A DNA stretch of 30,185 bases from CAZWAP01 sp964632005 (GCA_964632005.1 CAZWAP010000030.1:1-30185), one strand, 5' to 3'. Counted from the first letter of the stretch, positions 14,816 to 23,105 are shown. The notes: a model not told the origin generated them from the letters alone. Numbers and translations: made by a program.

Positions 14816-16975
14816 ATGAATAGATCTGCGAAAATGACCGTTGCGGTGTCCGTACTTGTTTTGGGTTCTTGCTGCCTGCGGGCTACAGGAGCCGATGAGA
14901 ATTGCTGCTGGAGGCTGGGTATGCAGGCCTACAGCTTCAACCGGTTCACGTTCTTCGAGGCGGTGGACAAGACAAGGGAACTGGGCCTGCATTACATCGA
15001 GGCATATCCCGGCCAGAGACTGTCCAAGGAAAAACCCGACGTCCGATTCGACCACAATATGTCAAACCAGGACAAGAAGCTGGTGCTGCAAAAGCTCCGC
15101 GAGTCCGGGGTGAGATTGGTCAACTACGGGGTAGTTGCTCTGCCGAACAACGAGGCCAAGTGCCGGAAGGTGTTCGGCTTTGCACGCGATATGGGAATCG
15201 AGACGATCGTCTCCGAGCCCCCGGAAGACGCCCTGGAGCTTGTGGACAAATTGTGCCAGGAGTACCGGATCAACGTGGCCATCCATAACCACCCGAAGCC
15301 ATCGCATTACTGGAATCCTGAGACGATTCTAAGGGTCTGCAGGGATCTCAAACTCAGCAAGCGGATCGGGGCCTGCGCCGACACGGGCCACTGGATGCGA
15401 TCGGGAATCGACCCGCTCGAGGCGATCAAGAAACTCGGCGCAGCCGGCCGGATCATCAGCCTGCACTTCAAGGATCTCAACCAGTTCGGGGTCCGCCGTG
15501 CCCACGACGTGATATGGGGCACCGGCAAGGCCAATATCCGGGCGATACTGGCCGAGCTGGCCCGGCAGAATTTCAAGGGGGTCTTCTCGATAGAATACGA
15601 ACACAACTGGTTGAATTCTATGCCGGAGATAGCCGACAGCGTGGCGTTTTTTGATCGGACGGCCGCTGAGTTGGGCCTGAGCGACTGGAAATGGATATTC
15701 AACGGCAAAGATCTGACAGGATGGGATGGCAACCCGCGGCTCTGGTCAGTCAAGGACGGCGTGATCCGCGGACAGACCACACCGGAGAACCCCACCCGCA
15801 GCAATACCTTCCTCGTCTGGCGGGGCGGCAAGCCCAAAGATTTCGAGTTGAAGCTGAAGTTCAGGATTCAAGACGGCAACTCGGGCGTGCAGTACCGCAG
15901 CAAGGAAGTCGGCAAGTGGGTCATCGCTGGCTACCAGGCCGAGATCATAAATAAGCCGGGCCAGGTCGGTTTCCTCTACCACGAGAGGGGCAGAGGCTGG
16001 CTCGTAAGCGTGGGCGATATAATGGTCATCGACGAGACCGGCAAAAAACAGGTTATCGGCAACGTCTCTGATGTGGATGCGCTGATAAAGGCCGGCTACT
16101 ACAAGGAGAAAGACTGGAACGAATACCACATCATCGCCCAGGGCAACCACATCGAACAATATCTCAACGGCTACCCGATGATCGAGCTGATCGACAACGA
16201 CCGCGTGATCGACCCGCAGAACCCGAAGGACACCAAGGGGGCCGCCAGAGAAGGCCTGCTAGCGCTGCAGCTCCACGTCGGGCCCCCGATGCTCGTCGAA
16301 TTCAAGGATGTCCGCATCAAACAACTGGAGCCGAAGTACGGCGATGCCATGGTGCTTTTCAACGGCAGGGACATAGATAACTGGCTGGTCAAGGGCGACA
16401 GGAACAAGAGCAAGTGGGTTGTGGGCAAGGCCGCAATCTCGGATGAAAACCCTAAGCTGCTGGTCAACAAGGGCGGCTTCGGGGAAATGATCAACCTCGC
16501 CGCCCATCACGGTGACAGCCTCGACATATACTCGAAGCAGAAGTTCGGCGACTGCCGTATCGAGGTCGAGGTTATGGTGCCGGCAGGCTCGAACTCCGGC
16601 ATCTACGTTATGGGTGAATACGAGATCCAGGTGCTGGACAGTTGGGACCACGTCAAGGTGGGCGGCAGCGATATGGGAGCGGTCTTCGGGGCCGACCCGC
16701 CCCGCGTCAACGCCTCCAGAAGGCCGGGCCAGTGGCAGAAGTACGTTATCGACTTCCGGGCACCGCGGTTCGACGAGACCGGCAACAAGATCGAGAACGC
16801 CCGGCTCGTCCGGGTTGAGCTCAACGGCGAAGTGCTGCACGAGAATCTCGAACTGGCCAAGCCGACCCCGGGCGGTCTGACCGGCAAAGAAGCCCCCACA
16901 GGCCCGCTGATGTTCCAGGGCAACCACGGCCCGGTGGCGTACCGCAACATCATCGTTAGCCCCCTGCTGAAGTAG
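14816..16975 (+). CDS. Exported three-domain protein: TIM-barrel isomerase + two DUF1080 domains
   Basis: A 719-residue protein starting nine bases after AGGAG (14802-14806), 50 bases after paralogue 3. A signal peptide (residues 1-25, ending ATGA) predicts export. Residues 32-285 form a xylose isomerase-like barrel with candidate ligands H157/H159 (IHNHP), D189 and H192 (DTGHW), H217 (LHFKD) and E260 (SIEYEH). Residues 291-502 are a first DUF1080 domain (WIFNGKDLTGWDG, then DGNSGVQYRS) and 508-719 a second (MVLFNGRDIDNW, SNSGIYVMGEYEIQVLDSW, HGPVAYRNI). One polypeptide would thus join keto-glycoside cleavage to isomerisation or epimerisation in the periplasm. The two DUF1080 domains differ markedly, which suggests distinct substrates or one binding-only domain. 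Confidence 0.88.
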   Translation: MNRSAKMTVAVSVLVLGSCCLRATGADENCCWRLGMQAYSFNRFTFFEAVDKTRELGLHYIEAYPGQRLSKEKPDVRFDHNMSNQDKKLVLQKLRESGVRLVNYGVVALPNNEAKCRKVFGFARDMGIETIVSEPPEDALELVDKLCQEYRINVAIHNHPKPSHYWNPETILRVCRDLKLSKRIGACADTGHWMRSGIDPLEAIKKLGAAGRIISLHFKDLNQFGVRRAHDVIWGTGKANIRAILAELARQNFKGVFSIEYEHNWLNSMPEIADSVAFFDRTAAELGLSDWKWIFNGKDLTGWDGNPRLWSVKDGVIRGQTTPENPTRSNTFLVWRGGKPKDFELKLKFRIQDGNSGVQYRSKEVGKWVIAGYQAEIINKPGQVGFLYHERGRGWLVSVGDIMVIDETGKKQVIGNVSDVDALIKAGYYKEKDWNEYHIIAQGNHIEQYLNGYPMIELIDNDRVIDPQNPKDTKGAAREGLLALQLHVGPPMLVEFKDVRIKQLEPKYGDAMVLFNGRDIDNWLVKGDRNKSKWVVGKAAISDENPKLLVNKGGFGEMINLAAHHGDSLDIYSKQKFGDCRIEVEVMVPAGSNSGIYVMGEYEIQVLDSWDHVKVGGSDMGAVFGADPPRVNASRRPGQWQKYVIDFRAPRFDETGNKIENARLVRVELNGEVLHENLELAKPTPGGLTGKEAPTGPLMFQGNHGPVAYRNIIVSPLLK

Positions 16976-17012
16976 CCCGGCAGGCCTGGTGAAAACAGGC
17001 AGAAAGGCGAGC

Positions 17013-17041
17013 TTGACAAGCCGGCCTCAGGGCGGTTATAG
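17013..17041 (+). promoter_or_regulatory. Strong sigma-70-type promoter for the fifth oxidoreductase gene
   Basis: A consensus TTGACA (17013-17018) and TTATAG (17036-17041) are separated by exactly 17 bases. The transcript would start near 17048, about 50 bases before the ATG at 17099. It would drive the oxidoreductase and perhaps the cytochrome genes behind it, as I see no terminator between them. A short GCCTG/CAGGC hairpin (16984-17000) lies between the previous stop and this promoter. Confidence 0.6.
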
Positions 17042-17098
17042 TTTCGAACGAATATCAGTTGACGATCCGGTTAGATTTCTGGAGATGACAGAAGCACA

Positions 17099-18451
17099 AT
17101 GAGTACTCACAACACAAAAAAGAGTATGGATAGACGCAGTTTTCTACAATCTACCGCCGCTGTCAGTGCGGGCTTGGCGGTTTCGCCGATGGTTCTCGGC
17201 GCGGCGGGCGGCTCCGAGGATATAAACGTTGCACTGCTCGGCTGCGGTGCCCAGGGCCAGGTCCTGATGAACGCCTGCCTGAAGATTCCGAACATCCGCT
17301 TCAAGGCCATCTGCGACATCTGGACGGCCTACAACCAGAGACGCGTCTCGGGCATCCTGCGGGCCTATAAGCACGAGCACAACAAGTACGAAAACTACCA
17401 GGAGATGCTCGACAAGGAAAAGGACCTGGACGCGGTAATCATCGCCACGCCAGACTTCTGGCACAGCCCGCACACGGTGGCATCCCTCGAGGCCGGCCTC
17501 CACGTCTACTGCGAAAAAGAGATGTCCAACACGCTCGAGGGCGCAAGGAAGATGGTTGAGACGGCCAGGAAGACCGGCAAGCTGCTCCAGATAGGGCATC
17601 AGCGCCGCAGCAATCCCCGCTACCGCCACTGCTACGAGAAGCTCCTGACCGAGGCCAAGCTCTTGGGGCGTATCACCACGGTCAACGGGCAGTGGAACCG
17701 CAGCAAGGCCGCCTGCGAGGAGATAGGCTGGCCGAAAAAGGCCGAGCTGGATACTGCCACGCTGGAGAAATACGGCTTCAAGACGATGAAGCAGTTCCGG
17801 AACTGGCGCTGGTACAAGGGGCTGGGCGGCGGTCCGATAGTTGACCTTGGCTCACACCAGATTGATATTTATAGCTGGTTCCTCGGGGCGAATCCGAAAT
17901 CCGTGATGGCCAGCGGCGGAACCGATTACTGGAAAGGCCACGACTGGTACGACAACGTGATGGCCATCTATGAATACGAGACGAAAGAAGGGGTGGTCAG
18001 GGCCTACTATCAGACGATAACCACCAACAGCGCGGGCGGATATTTCGAGAGGTTTATGGGTGACCAGGGAACACTCGAGATATCCGAGGCGGCCTCCCGT
18101 GGCAGCGTCTTCCGTGAGGCCTGGGTCCCCGCGGACAACTGGGACAAATGGGTCAAACTGGGTTACATCAAGGAACCACGAAAGCAAGAGGACAAGAAAG
18201 TCGCCGGCGATACAGTGCTGGACGTTCGGGAGTCCCCCAAGCCGCCGAGCTATGATATCCCGGTTACGATGGGTGGAAAGCCTTATCACCAGCCTCACCT
18301 CGAAAACTTCTTTGATGCCATCCGGGGCAAGGCGAAGCTGAATTGCCCGGCCGAGGTGGGATATGAGACCGCTGTGACTGTCTTGAAAGTGAACGAGGCG
18401 GTAGCCGCGGCCAAGAAACTGGAGTTCAAACCCGAAGATTTCAAGGTTTGA
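17099..18451 (+). CDS. Tat-exported Gfo/Idh/MocA oxidoreductase with altered E-K-P site
   Basis: A 450-residue protein. The ATG at 17099 has only a distant GGAG; Met10 (17126), just before the Tat motif DRRSFLQS (11-18), is an alternative start after AAAGAG. Rossmann motif LLGCGAQG at 47-54. The cofactor-site motif reads E-K-E (139-141, VYCEKEMSNT) instead of E-K-P, and the sugar-site pair is in VDLGSHQID. It is distant from the three tandem paralogues and from the gene at 4747. It has its own strong promoter and sits 71 bases before the multihaem cytochrome gene, so it is the best candidate for an oxidoreductase whose electrons pass to that cytochrome. That link is inference from position. 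Confidence 0.9.
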   Translation: MSTHNTKKSMDRRSFLQSTAAVSAGLAVSPMVLGAAGGSEDINVALLGCGAQGQVLMNACLKIPNIRFKAICDIWTAYNQRRVSGILRAYKHEHNKYENYQEMLDKEKDLDAVIIATPDFWHSPHTVASLEAGLHVYCEKEMSNTLEGARKMVETARKTGKLLQIGHQRRSNPRYRHCYEKLLTEAKLLGRITTVNGQWNRSKAACEEIGWPKKAELDTATLEKYGFKTMKQFRNWRWYKGLGGGPIVDLGSHQIDIYSWFLGANPKSVMASGGTDYWKGHDWYDNVMAIYEYETKEGVVRAYYQTITTNSAGGYFERFMGDQGTLEISEAASRGSVFREAWVPADNWDKWVKLGYIKEPRKQEDKKVAGDTVLDVRESPKPPSYDIPVTMGGKPYHQPHLENFFDAIRGKAKLNCPAEVGYETAVTVLKVNEAVAAAKKLEFKPEDFKV

Positions 18452-18522
18452 GGCCGGTCGGCACGACAGACCCGTCAGAGGTCTTTGCAAGATTCAAGCG
18501 TTGGTGAAAGGACTCAAGAGCG

Positions 18523-20424
18523 TTGAAAAAGGGGTTGATACTGACAGGCTTGTTGTGCTTGCTGTTTTCGGCAGGCCTGGGCGCGGCCGAATCGGCGCCC
18601 AGGATGCTCGGCGACCTCAGTGACGGCAGCCGGGCACACCCGGTCCATCGGATTCCTCTGCTGAGCGAGGAGGGCGATAAGATTGCCCCCGATGATGACC
18701 CTCTCTTGCCGTTTTCCACCAAGTCCACCTGCGGCGCCTGCCACAGTTACGAGACGGTAGCAAAGGGCTGGCACTTCAACGCGGCAGATACCGGGCTCGA
18801 GCCCCGAAAGCATGGGCGGATCGGTCAGCCTTGGATACTGGTCGACGCGCAGGCCGGGCTTCAAATCCCTCTTTCCTATCGGCCCTGGCCGGGGGCGTTC
18901 CATCCCGAACAGCTCGGTTTGACACCCAGATTGTTCTTGAAGCTCTTCGGCAGGCATATGCCCGGCGGCGGAGTAGGGGAGCTGGGCAGCGATGACCCCC
19001 GCGAGATAATGCGCTCGATGGTCTCGGGATACCTCGAGGCAAACTGCCTTAGCTGTCACGATGCGGACCCGCAGCACAACCAGGCCGAGTACGCCGGGCA
19101 ACTGCTGCGTGAGAATTTTCGATGGGCGGCGACGGCCACGTGCAGCTTCGCCACCGTTACGGGCTCGGCAAAGGATATGCCGGACACTTACGACCCGATA
19201 ATGCCGGAGCCCCCGGAAGACCCTAAGCTTGTTCCTCCAACCGTCAAGTACCGCGCGAACACCTTCGATGCCGACAAGAAAGTAGCTTTCGAGATTCAAA
19301 GAGAAGTACCCTCCCAGCGCTGCTATTTTTGCCACTCCAACCTGTACTTTGAGCGGGAAGACACCGAGAAGTGGACATCGGACGAAGACGTCCACCTGAC
19401 GGCCGGCCTGAAGTGTGTGGACTGCCATCGTAACGGCATCGACCATAACATAACACGGGGGTACGAGGGCGAGGCAGAGATTTCAGACAACCCGCTGGCC
19501 GCGACCTCCTCGTGCGAGGGCTGTCATCTTCCGCCGGGCGATTCGAGCGTGCCGCGGGCAGGCCGATTGGGGGCGCCGGTGCCCGAGCACCTCGGTATTC
19601 CACCGGTGCACTTTCAGAAGATAAGCTGTACTGGCTGCCACAGCGGCCCGTGGCCTGGTCAGCGGACTTCTCTGGTAAAGACCTCGATGGCGCACCGCTT
19701 GGGCACGCTGGGCGTCAACAAGTCGCCCGGTGCCTTGCCGCACATTCTGGCCCCGGTCTTCGCCAGGCAGGAAAACGGGAAGATTGCTCCGCATAAGCTC
19801 ATCTGGCCGGCCTACTGGGCCGATATGACCGACGCGAACGTCACCCCGATCGGCTTTGATGCGGTAAAGCGGGTTGTCAAGAAGGCCCTTGCCGGGCGGC
19901 CTTTGCCGGCTTCCGGCGATTGGCCGGCCTTGAGCGACAAGGACATCGCTGAGGTGCTCTCGGCCCTTGTGTCGGCCGCTCTGGTGAAGGGCAAGCCGGT
20001 CTATATCAGCGGTGGTTGCCTCTACAGCCTGGATGATTCGGGCGAATTGGTCAAAGAGCAGGACCACCCTGCAGCCCGGCCTTATATCTGGCCGATCGCG
20101 CACGCCGTCAGACCTGCAGCACAGGCACTGGGCGTGCGCTACTGCACGGATTGTCACTCGGCTGATGCGGCGTTCCTCTTCGGAGATGTCGTGGTTGATA
20201 CACCCATCGCCGCCGAGCGGACCGCCGTCAAGAAGATGGCGGAGTTCCAGGACATCGATGCCCTGTACGCAAAGGCCTTTGCGTTCTCGTTCGTATTTCG
20301 GCCGATGCTGAAAATCGTCGCGCTGTGCTCGTGTGTGGTCTTGTCTTGCGTGCTGTTGCTTTACGGGCTGAAGGCGCTGAAGTGCATTGTCGCGGTGTTG
20401 TCAGGGCAGAATAAAATTTTGTGA
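18523..20424 (+). CDS. Membrane-anchored seven-haem cytochrome c
   Basis: A 633-residue protein with a TTG start: AAAGGA (18507-18512) is ten bases upstream and the reading begins directly with a signal peptide (KKGLILTGLLCLLFSAGLGAA). Seven CxxCH haem sites are at residues 70, 175, 267, 298, 331, 369 and 541. A hydrophobic helix at about 594-615 anchors the C-terminus, leaving the haem domain in the periplasm. Multihaem cytochromes carry electrons between quinol or periplasmic dehydrogenases and terminal acceptors. The next gene, a likely membrane cytochrome b, starts 7 bases after the stop, which suggests a two-subunit complex. The 160-residue gap between haems 6 and 7 may hold a separate domain. 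The family is not one I can name. Confidence 0.88.
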   Translation: MKKGLILTGLLCLLFSAGLGAAESAPRMLGDLSDGSRAHPVHRIPLLSEEGDKIAPDDDPLLPFSTKSTCGACHSYETVAKGWHFNAADTGLEPRKHGRIGQPWILVDAQAGLQIPLSYRPWPGAFHPEQLGLTPRLFLKLFGRHMPGGGVGELGSDDPREIMRSMVSGYLEANCLSCHDADPQHNQAEYAGQLLRENFRWAATATCSFATVTGSAKDMPDTYDPIMPEPPEDPKLVPPTVKYRANTFDADKKVAFEIQREVPSQRCYFCHSNLYFEREDTEKWTSDEDVHLTAGLKCVDCHRNGIDHNITRGYEGEAEISDNPLAATSSCEGCHLPPGDSSVPRAGRLGAPVPEHLGIPPVHFQKISCTGCHSGPWPGQRTSLVKTSMAHRLGTLGVNKSPGALPHILAPVFARQENGKIAPHKLIWPAYWADMTDANVTPIGFDAVKRVVKKALAGRPLPASGDWPALSDKDIAEVLSALVSAALVKGKPVYISGGCLYSLDDSGELVKEQDHPAARPYIWPIAHAVRPAAQALGVRYCTDCHSADAAFLFGDVVVDTPIAAERTAVKKMAEFQDIDALYAKAFAFSFVFRPMLKIVALCSCVVLSCVLLLYGLKALKCIVAVLSGQNKIL

Positions 20425-20431
20425 TTAGAGT

Positions 20432-21097
20432 GTGAGTGATATGTTTGAGAGGTTCACGCTGATCGCCTTCGGAGTTACGGTTGCGGGCGTGGTCTTGCAT
20501 TGTTTGTTGGTTCCGTGCGCCAGAGACCGCCGGTGTGCGGCACCCGGCATACTCCGCAGGCTGCTTCATCCGCTCACACTGCTGTTCGGCAAGGACAAGC
20601 AAAAGCCCCTGGATATCCTGCGGAGGCTGGTCTATCTTGTCGCCTTGGTTTGTTGCGTGGTCCTGGCGATTACCGGCTTCTATCCGCTGCTGGTCCTGGG
20701 CAGGCACATATCGGGGTATCCTCTGATGCTACACGCCACGTGTGCGCCGGTTTTTTCTGTTTGCCTGGCGGTTCTGACTGTGATGTGGGCCGGCAGGTGC
20801 GCTTTTAAGCAGGGTGACTGCCCGGTGACGGCGCGCTTGGTGGACTGGCTGGCTGGTCGAAAAGGTGCAGAGGCGCGACCGGCCGGGCCTGCCCCCGGCC
20901 TGGGCCAGAAGCTCTTTTTCTGGCTGCTCGTCTGTCTCGCCCTGCCTTTGATTCTCTCGGTCGTGCTGAGTATGTTTCCGGTGTTCGGCCCGCACCAGCA
21001 GGAGCTACTGTTGGCCGTGCACAGGTATGTAGCGGTCTTGTTTGTCCTATCTGCAATTGTGCACGCATACCTGCTGATTCGCGCCGGCGTCGAATAA
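20432..21097 (+). CDS. Five-helix membrane protein, possible cytochrome b partner
   Basis: A 221-residue integral membrane protein with five predicted helices (about 8-27, 64-89, 98-120, 159-181, 192-215). The start is a GTG at 20432 or, equally plausible, the ATG at 20441. His residues at the membrane faces or within helices (H92, H101, H188, H197, H211) are spaced as in di-haem cytochromes b of the b561/hydrogenase type, which pass electrons between quinone and a periplasmic cytochrome c. It starts 7 bases after the seven-haem cytochrome gene, so the two probably form a quinone-linked redox complex. A cytoplasmic loop (about 121-158) carries a cysteine pair and a Pro/Ala-rich stretch. The haem assignment is inference. 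Confidence 0.75.
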   Translation: MSDMFERFTLIAFGVTVAGVVLHCLLVPCARDRRCAAPGILRRLLHPLTLLFGKDKQKPLDILRRLVYLVALVCCVVLAITGFYPLLVLGRHISGYPLMLHATCAPVFSVCLAVLTVMWAGRCAFKQGDCPVTARLVDWLAGRKGAEARPAGPAPGLGQKLFFWLLVCLALPLILSVVLSMFPVFGPHQQELLLAVHRYVAVLFVLSAIVHAYLLIRAGVE

Positions 21098-21188
21098 CGG
21101 CCCCTGGGCTGTGCGGGGCTGTAATCCGTGCAAAGATCGTGATGCTGCCCGGGCCAACGGGCGTGTGGGCGGGAAAGAGCAGAAGCAG

Positions 21189-21347
21189 ATGCGGAAGGTT
21201 AAAGTAGCCGTCGTAGGGCTGGGTTTCGGAGCGGAGTTCATCCCGATTTATCAAAAGCACCCTGACGCCGAGTGCTATGCGATCTGCCGCAGGAACGAAA
21301 AGCAGCTCAACGAGATAGGGGAACAGTTCGGCGTCGAGAGGCGATGA
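21189..21347 (+). pseudogene. Truncated Gfo/Idh/MocA oxidoreductase, N-terminal remnant
   Basis: Only 52 codons remain. From the ATG at 21189 the product begins with a good Rossmann start (KVKVAVVGLGFGAEFIPIYQ) and continues through HPDAECYAICRRNEKQLNEIGEQFGVERR before a TGA. Intact family members have about 350-450 residues, so the rest of the NAD domain, the E-K-P site and the sugar domain are absent. No continuation is seen in other frames in the 170 bases that follow. Unlike the five full genes it has no Tat signal, so the ancestor was a cytoplasmic enzyme. It is probably a deletion remnant, perhaps of a partner of the adjacent transporter. Confidence 0.75.
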
Positions 21348-21430
21348 ACGACGGTAGACTGGTGAAAATTCCGCGGACTGATTAGCTGACTGGCAAGCCA
21401 GGAATTCGGCACGGCGAGACAAAAAAGTGG

Positions 21431-21456
21431 TTGAATCGTGATCGGGATGGTATATT
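21431..21456 (+). promoter_or_regulatory. Possible extended -10 promoter for the permease
   Basis: TGG followed by TATATT (21451-21456) matches an extended -10 element. The best -35-like sequence, TTGAAT (21431-21436), is only 14 bases away, so the promoter would rely on the extended -10. A CCGGC/GCCGG hairpin (21467-21481) lies just downstream in the leader. The permease ATG at 21520 is preceded by TAGGAG. Confidence 0.4.
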
Positions 21457-21519
21457 ACGCCGAAAACCGGCGCGGTGCCGGCATTACATAATCGAGGTGA
21501 TTAGTTAGGAGACCAAATT

Positions 21520-22908
21520 ATGAGTAACGGACTACTGCCAGATTATGTGAGTATGGCCAAGCCGAACCCGCCAGAGAACAGGGCCCCCTGGTACAAGAGC
21601 ACGGCACCGAGCTATGCGGGGATCTTCCTGTGGGTCGTCTTCTATATGGAGATCGCCAAGGGGACGCTTTCCGAGGCCGGCCTGGGCTTGAGCCTGCTCG
21701 GGCTGGTCGTCGCGGCGCTCATCTGCCACTACCTGTTCTATCTGGTGCCCGGGTTGCTCGGGATGAAGACGGGATACCCCCTCTATGTGGTTGGCTCGTC
21801 AACTTACGGCGCTCAGGGCGGCTTTCTGATGCCGGGGCTGCTTATGGGCCTACTGCAGTTCGGGTGGCTGGCGGTGAACGTCGCCGTTTCCACGAGCTTC
21901 ATTCTGCAGGCCGCCCACGCCGATCCATCTCCAGGCAAACCGTTCTTTATTATCGTGGCGATATTATGGGGTCTGGCGGCCGCCTTTATGGGGGTCAAGG
22001 GAATCCAGTACGTAGGAAAGGTGGCGTCGGTCCTGCCGATCGTGCCGTTGATTATGATCCTGATCGTCTTCTTCGCGAACATCGGCGGCGTGGGTGATTT
22101 CGAGCCAGCCGCGGACGGCAAGCCTTTGTTCGGCTTCCTCGGGATTATCGCGATGGTGGTCGGATTCTTCGCGACGGCCGGCGCGGCTGGCGTGGACTTC
22201 GGGATGGGCAACCGTGATGCCAGGGATGTCAATCTGGGCGGCCTCGTCGGGATTGCTTTGGCGATTATTGTCGCCGGAGGACTGCCGTTGATCGCGGTGG
22301 CCGGGGCGCACGGCAAGAACCCGGATATGGAAAAATTCACCTTCGATGCCGTGATCGCTCAGCAAAAAGGCCTCTCGAGTGTTATGTTTATCCTGTTCGC
22401 AGCGGCGAGTTTTGCGCCGGCGTGCTTCAGCTCGTTCATCGCGGCCAACAGCATCGGCACGATGTTCCCCAAGACGAACAAGATGGCGATGGTTTTCGGC
22501 GGGGCGGTCGTCAGCATCGTCTTAGCTGTGACGGGTGTGGCTTTGAACCTTGTCGGCGTGTTCACGATTATCGGGGCCTCGTTCGGCCCGATATGCGGTT
22601 CCATAGCTGCCGACTACCTGCTGAGCGGGCGTAAATGGCCCGGGCCGCGACAAGGTATCAACTGGGCAGGCTATATCGCCTGGGCCGTCGGATTCGTCGT
22701 TGCGATACTTCCAATGGTGGGCGGCGAGCGATTCAAGTTCATCACGCCGGCCCCGGTCATAGCCTTCGTGATCGGTTTTGTGCTCTATGCCGTTTTGGCC
22801 AAGGCCGGGCTTGAGCCGCCGGTTGTTGAGATGGCTCCGGCGCAGACTCAGCCTCCGCAGACGCCCGGCCAGGCAGAGCAGTCCGGCGGCGAGGAAAAAA
22901 GCCAGTAG
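21520..22908 (+). CDS. NCS1/cytosine-permease-like transporter
   Basis: A 462-residue membrane protein with about twelve hydrophobic helices; the ATG follows TAGGAG. The N-terminal part (APWYKSTAPSYAGIFLWVVFYME) and the helix with GYPLYVVGSSTYGAQGG match the nucleobase-cation-symport-1 (cytosine permease) fold, which imports small polar solutes with a cation. The last 30 residues are a Pro/Gln/Glu-rich cytoplasmic tail. No nucleobase genes are nearby. Its neighbours are oxidoreductase genes, including a truncated one directly upstream, so it may carry a product of the sugar locus, but the family is not known to me for sugars. A strong terminator follows, closing the unit. Confidence 0.85.
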   Translation: MSNGLLPDYVSMAKPNPPENRAPWYKSTAPSYAGIFLWVVFYMEIAKGTLSEAGLGLSLLGLVVAALICHYLFYLVPGLLGMKTGYPLYVVGSSTYGAQGGFLMPGLLMGLLQFGWLAVNVAVSTSFILQAAHADPSPGKPFFIIVAILWGLAAAFMGVKGIQYVGKVASVLPIVPLIMILIVFFANIGGVGDFEPAADGKPLFGFLGIIAMVVGFFATAGAAGVDFGMGNRDARDVNLGGLVGIALAIIVAGGLPLIAVAGAHGKNPDMEKFTFDAVIAQQKGLSSVMFILFAAASFAPACFSSFIAANSIGTMFPKTNKMAMVFGGAVVSIVLAVTGVALNLVGVFTIIGASFGPICGSIAADYLLSGRKWPGPRQGINWAGYIAWAVGFVVAILPMVGGERFKFITPAPVIAFVIGFVLYAVLAKAGLEPPVVEMAPAQTQPPQTPGQAEQSGGEEKSQ

Positions 22909-22959
22909 CCGGCAAGACCAGGCGCGACTTCGCTCAATCTTCGTTTCTGATTGGAAGGT

Positions 22960-22992
22960 GGGGATCCAGGAGCTCCCTGGATCCCCGTTTTT
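22960..22992 (+). terminator. Strong intrinsic terminator after the permease gene
   Basis: GGGGATCCAGG (22960-22970) pairs perfectly with CCTGGATCCCC (22976-22986), an 11-pair GC-rich stem with a five-base loop, followed by G and five T residues (22988-22992). It lies about 50 bases after the permease stop. It is the clearest terminator in the window and marks the end of the locus. Confidence 0.85.
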
Positions 22993-23105
22993 CTGCCGGT
23001 TCGCGGTAGTTTCGCCCAGGAGATCGGCCTTGCGGCCCTGTGCGGCAGGGCAGGAATTGCGGATTTTGTGAAACGCGGAGGGCCTCGGCGCAATTGAAAT
23101 AGTAG

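Noticed and set aside
21402..21418. GAATTCGGCACGGCGAG resembling a cDNA-library adaptor
   Set aside because: The classic adaptor is GAATTCGGCACGAG; this differs at the end and lies in ordinary genomic context, so chance is the better explanation.
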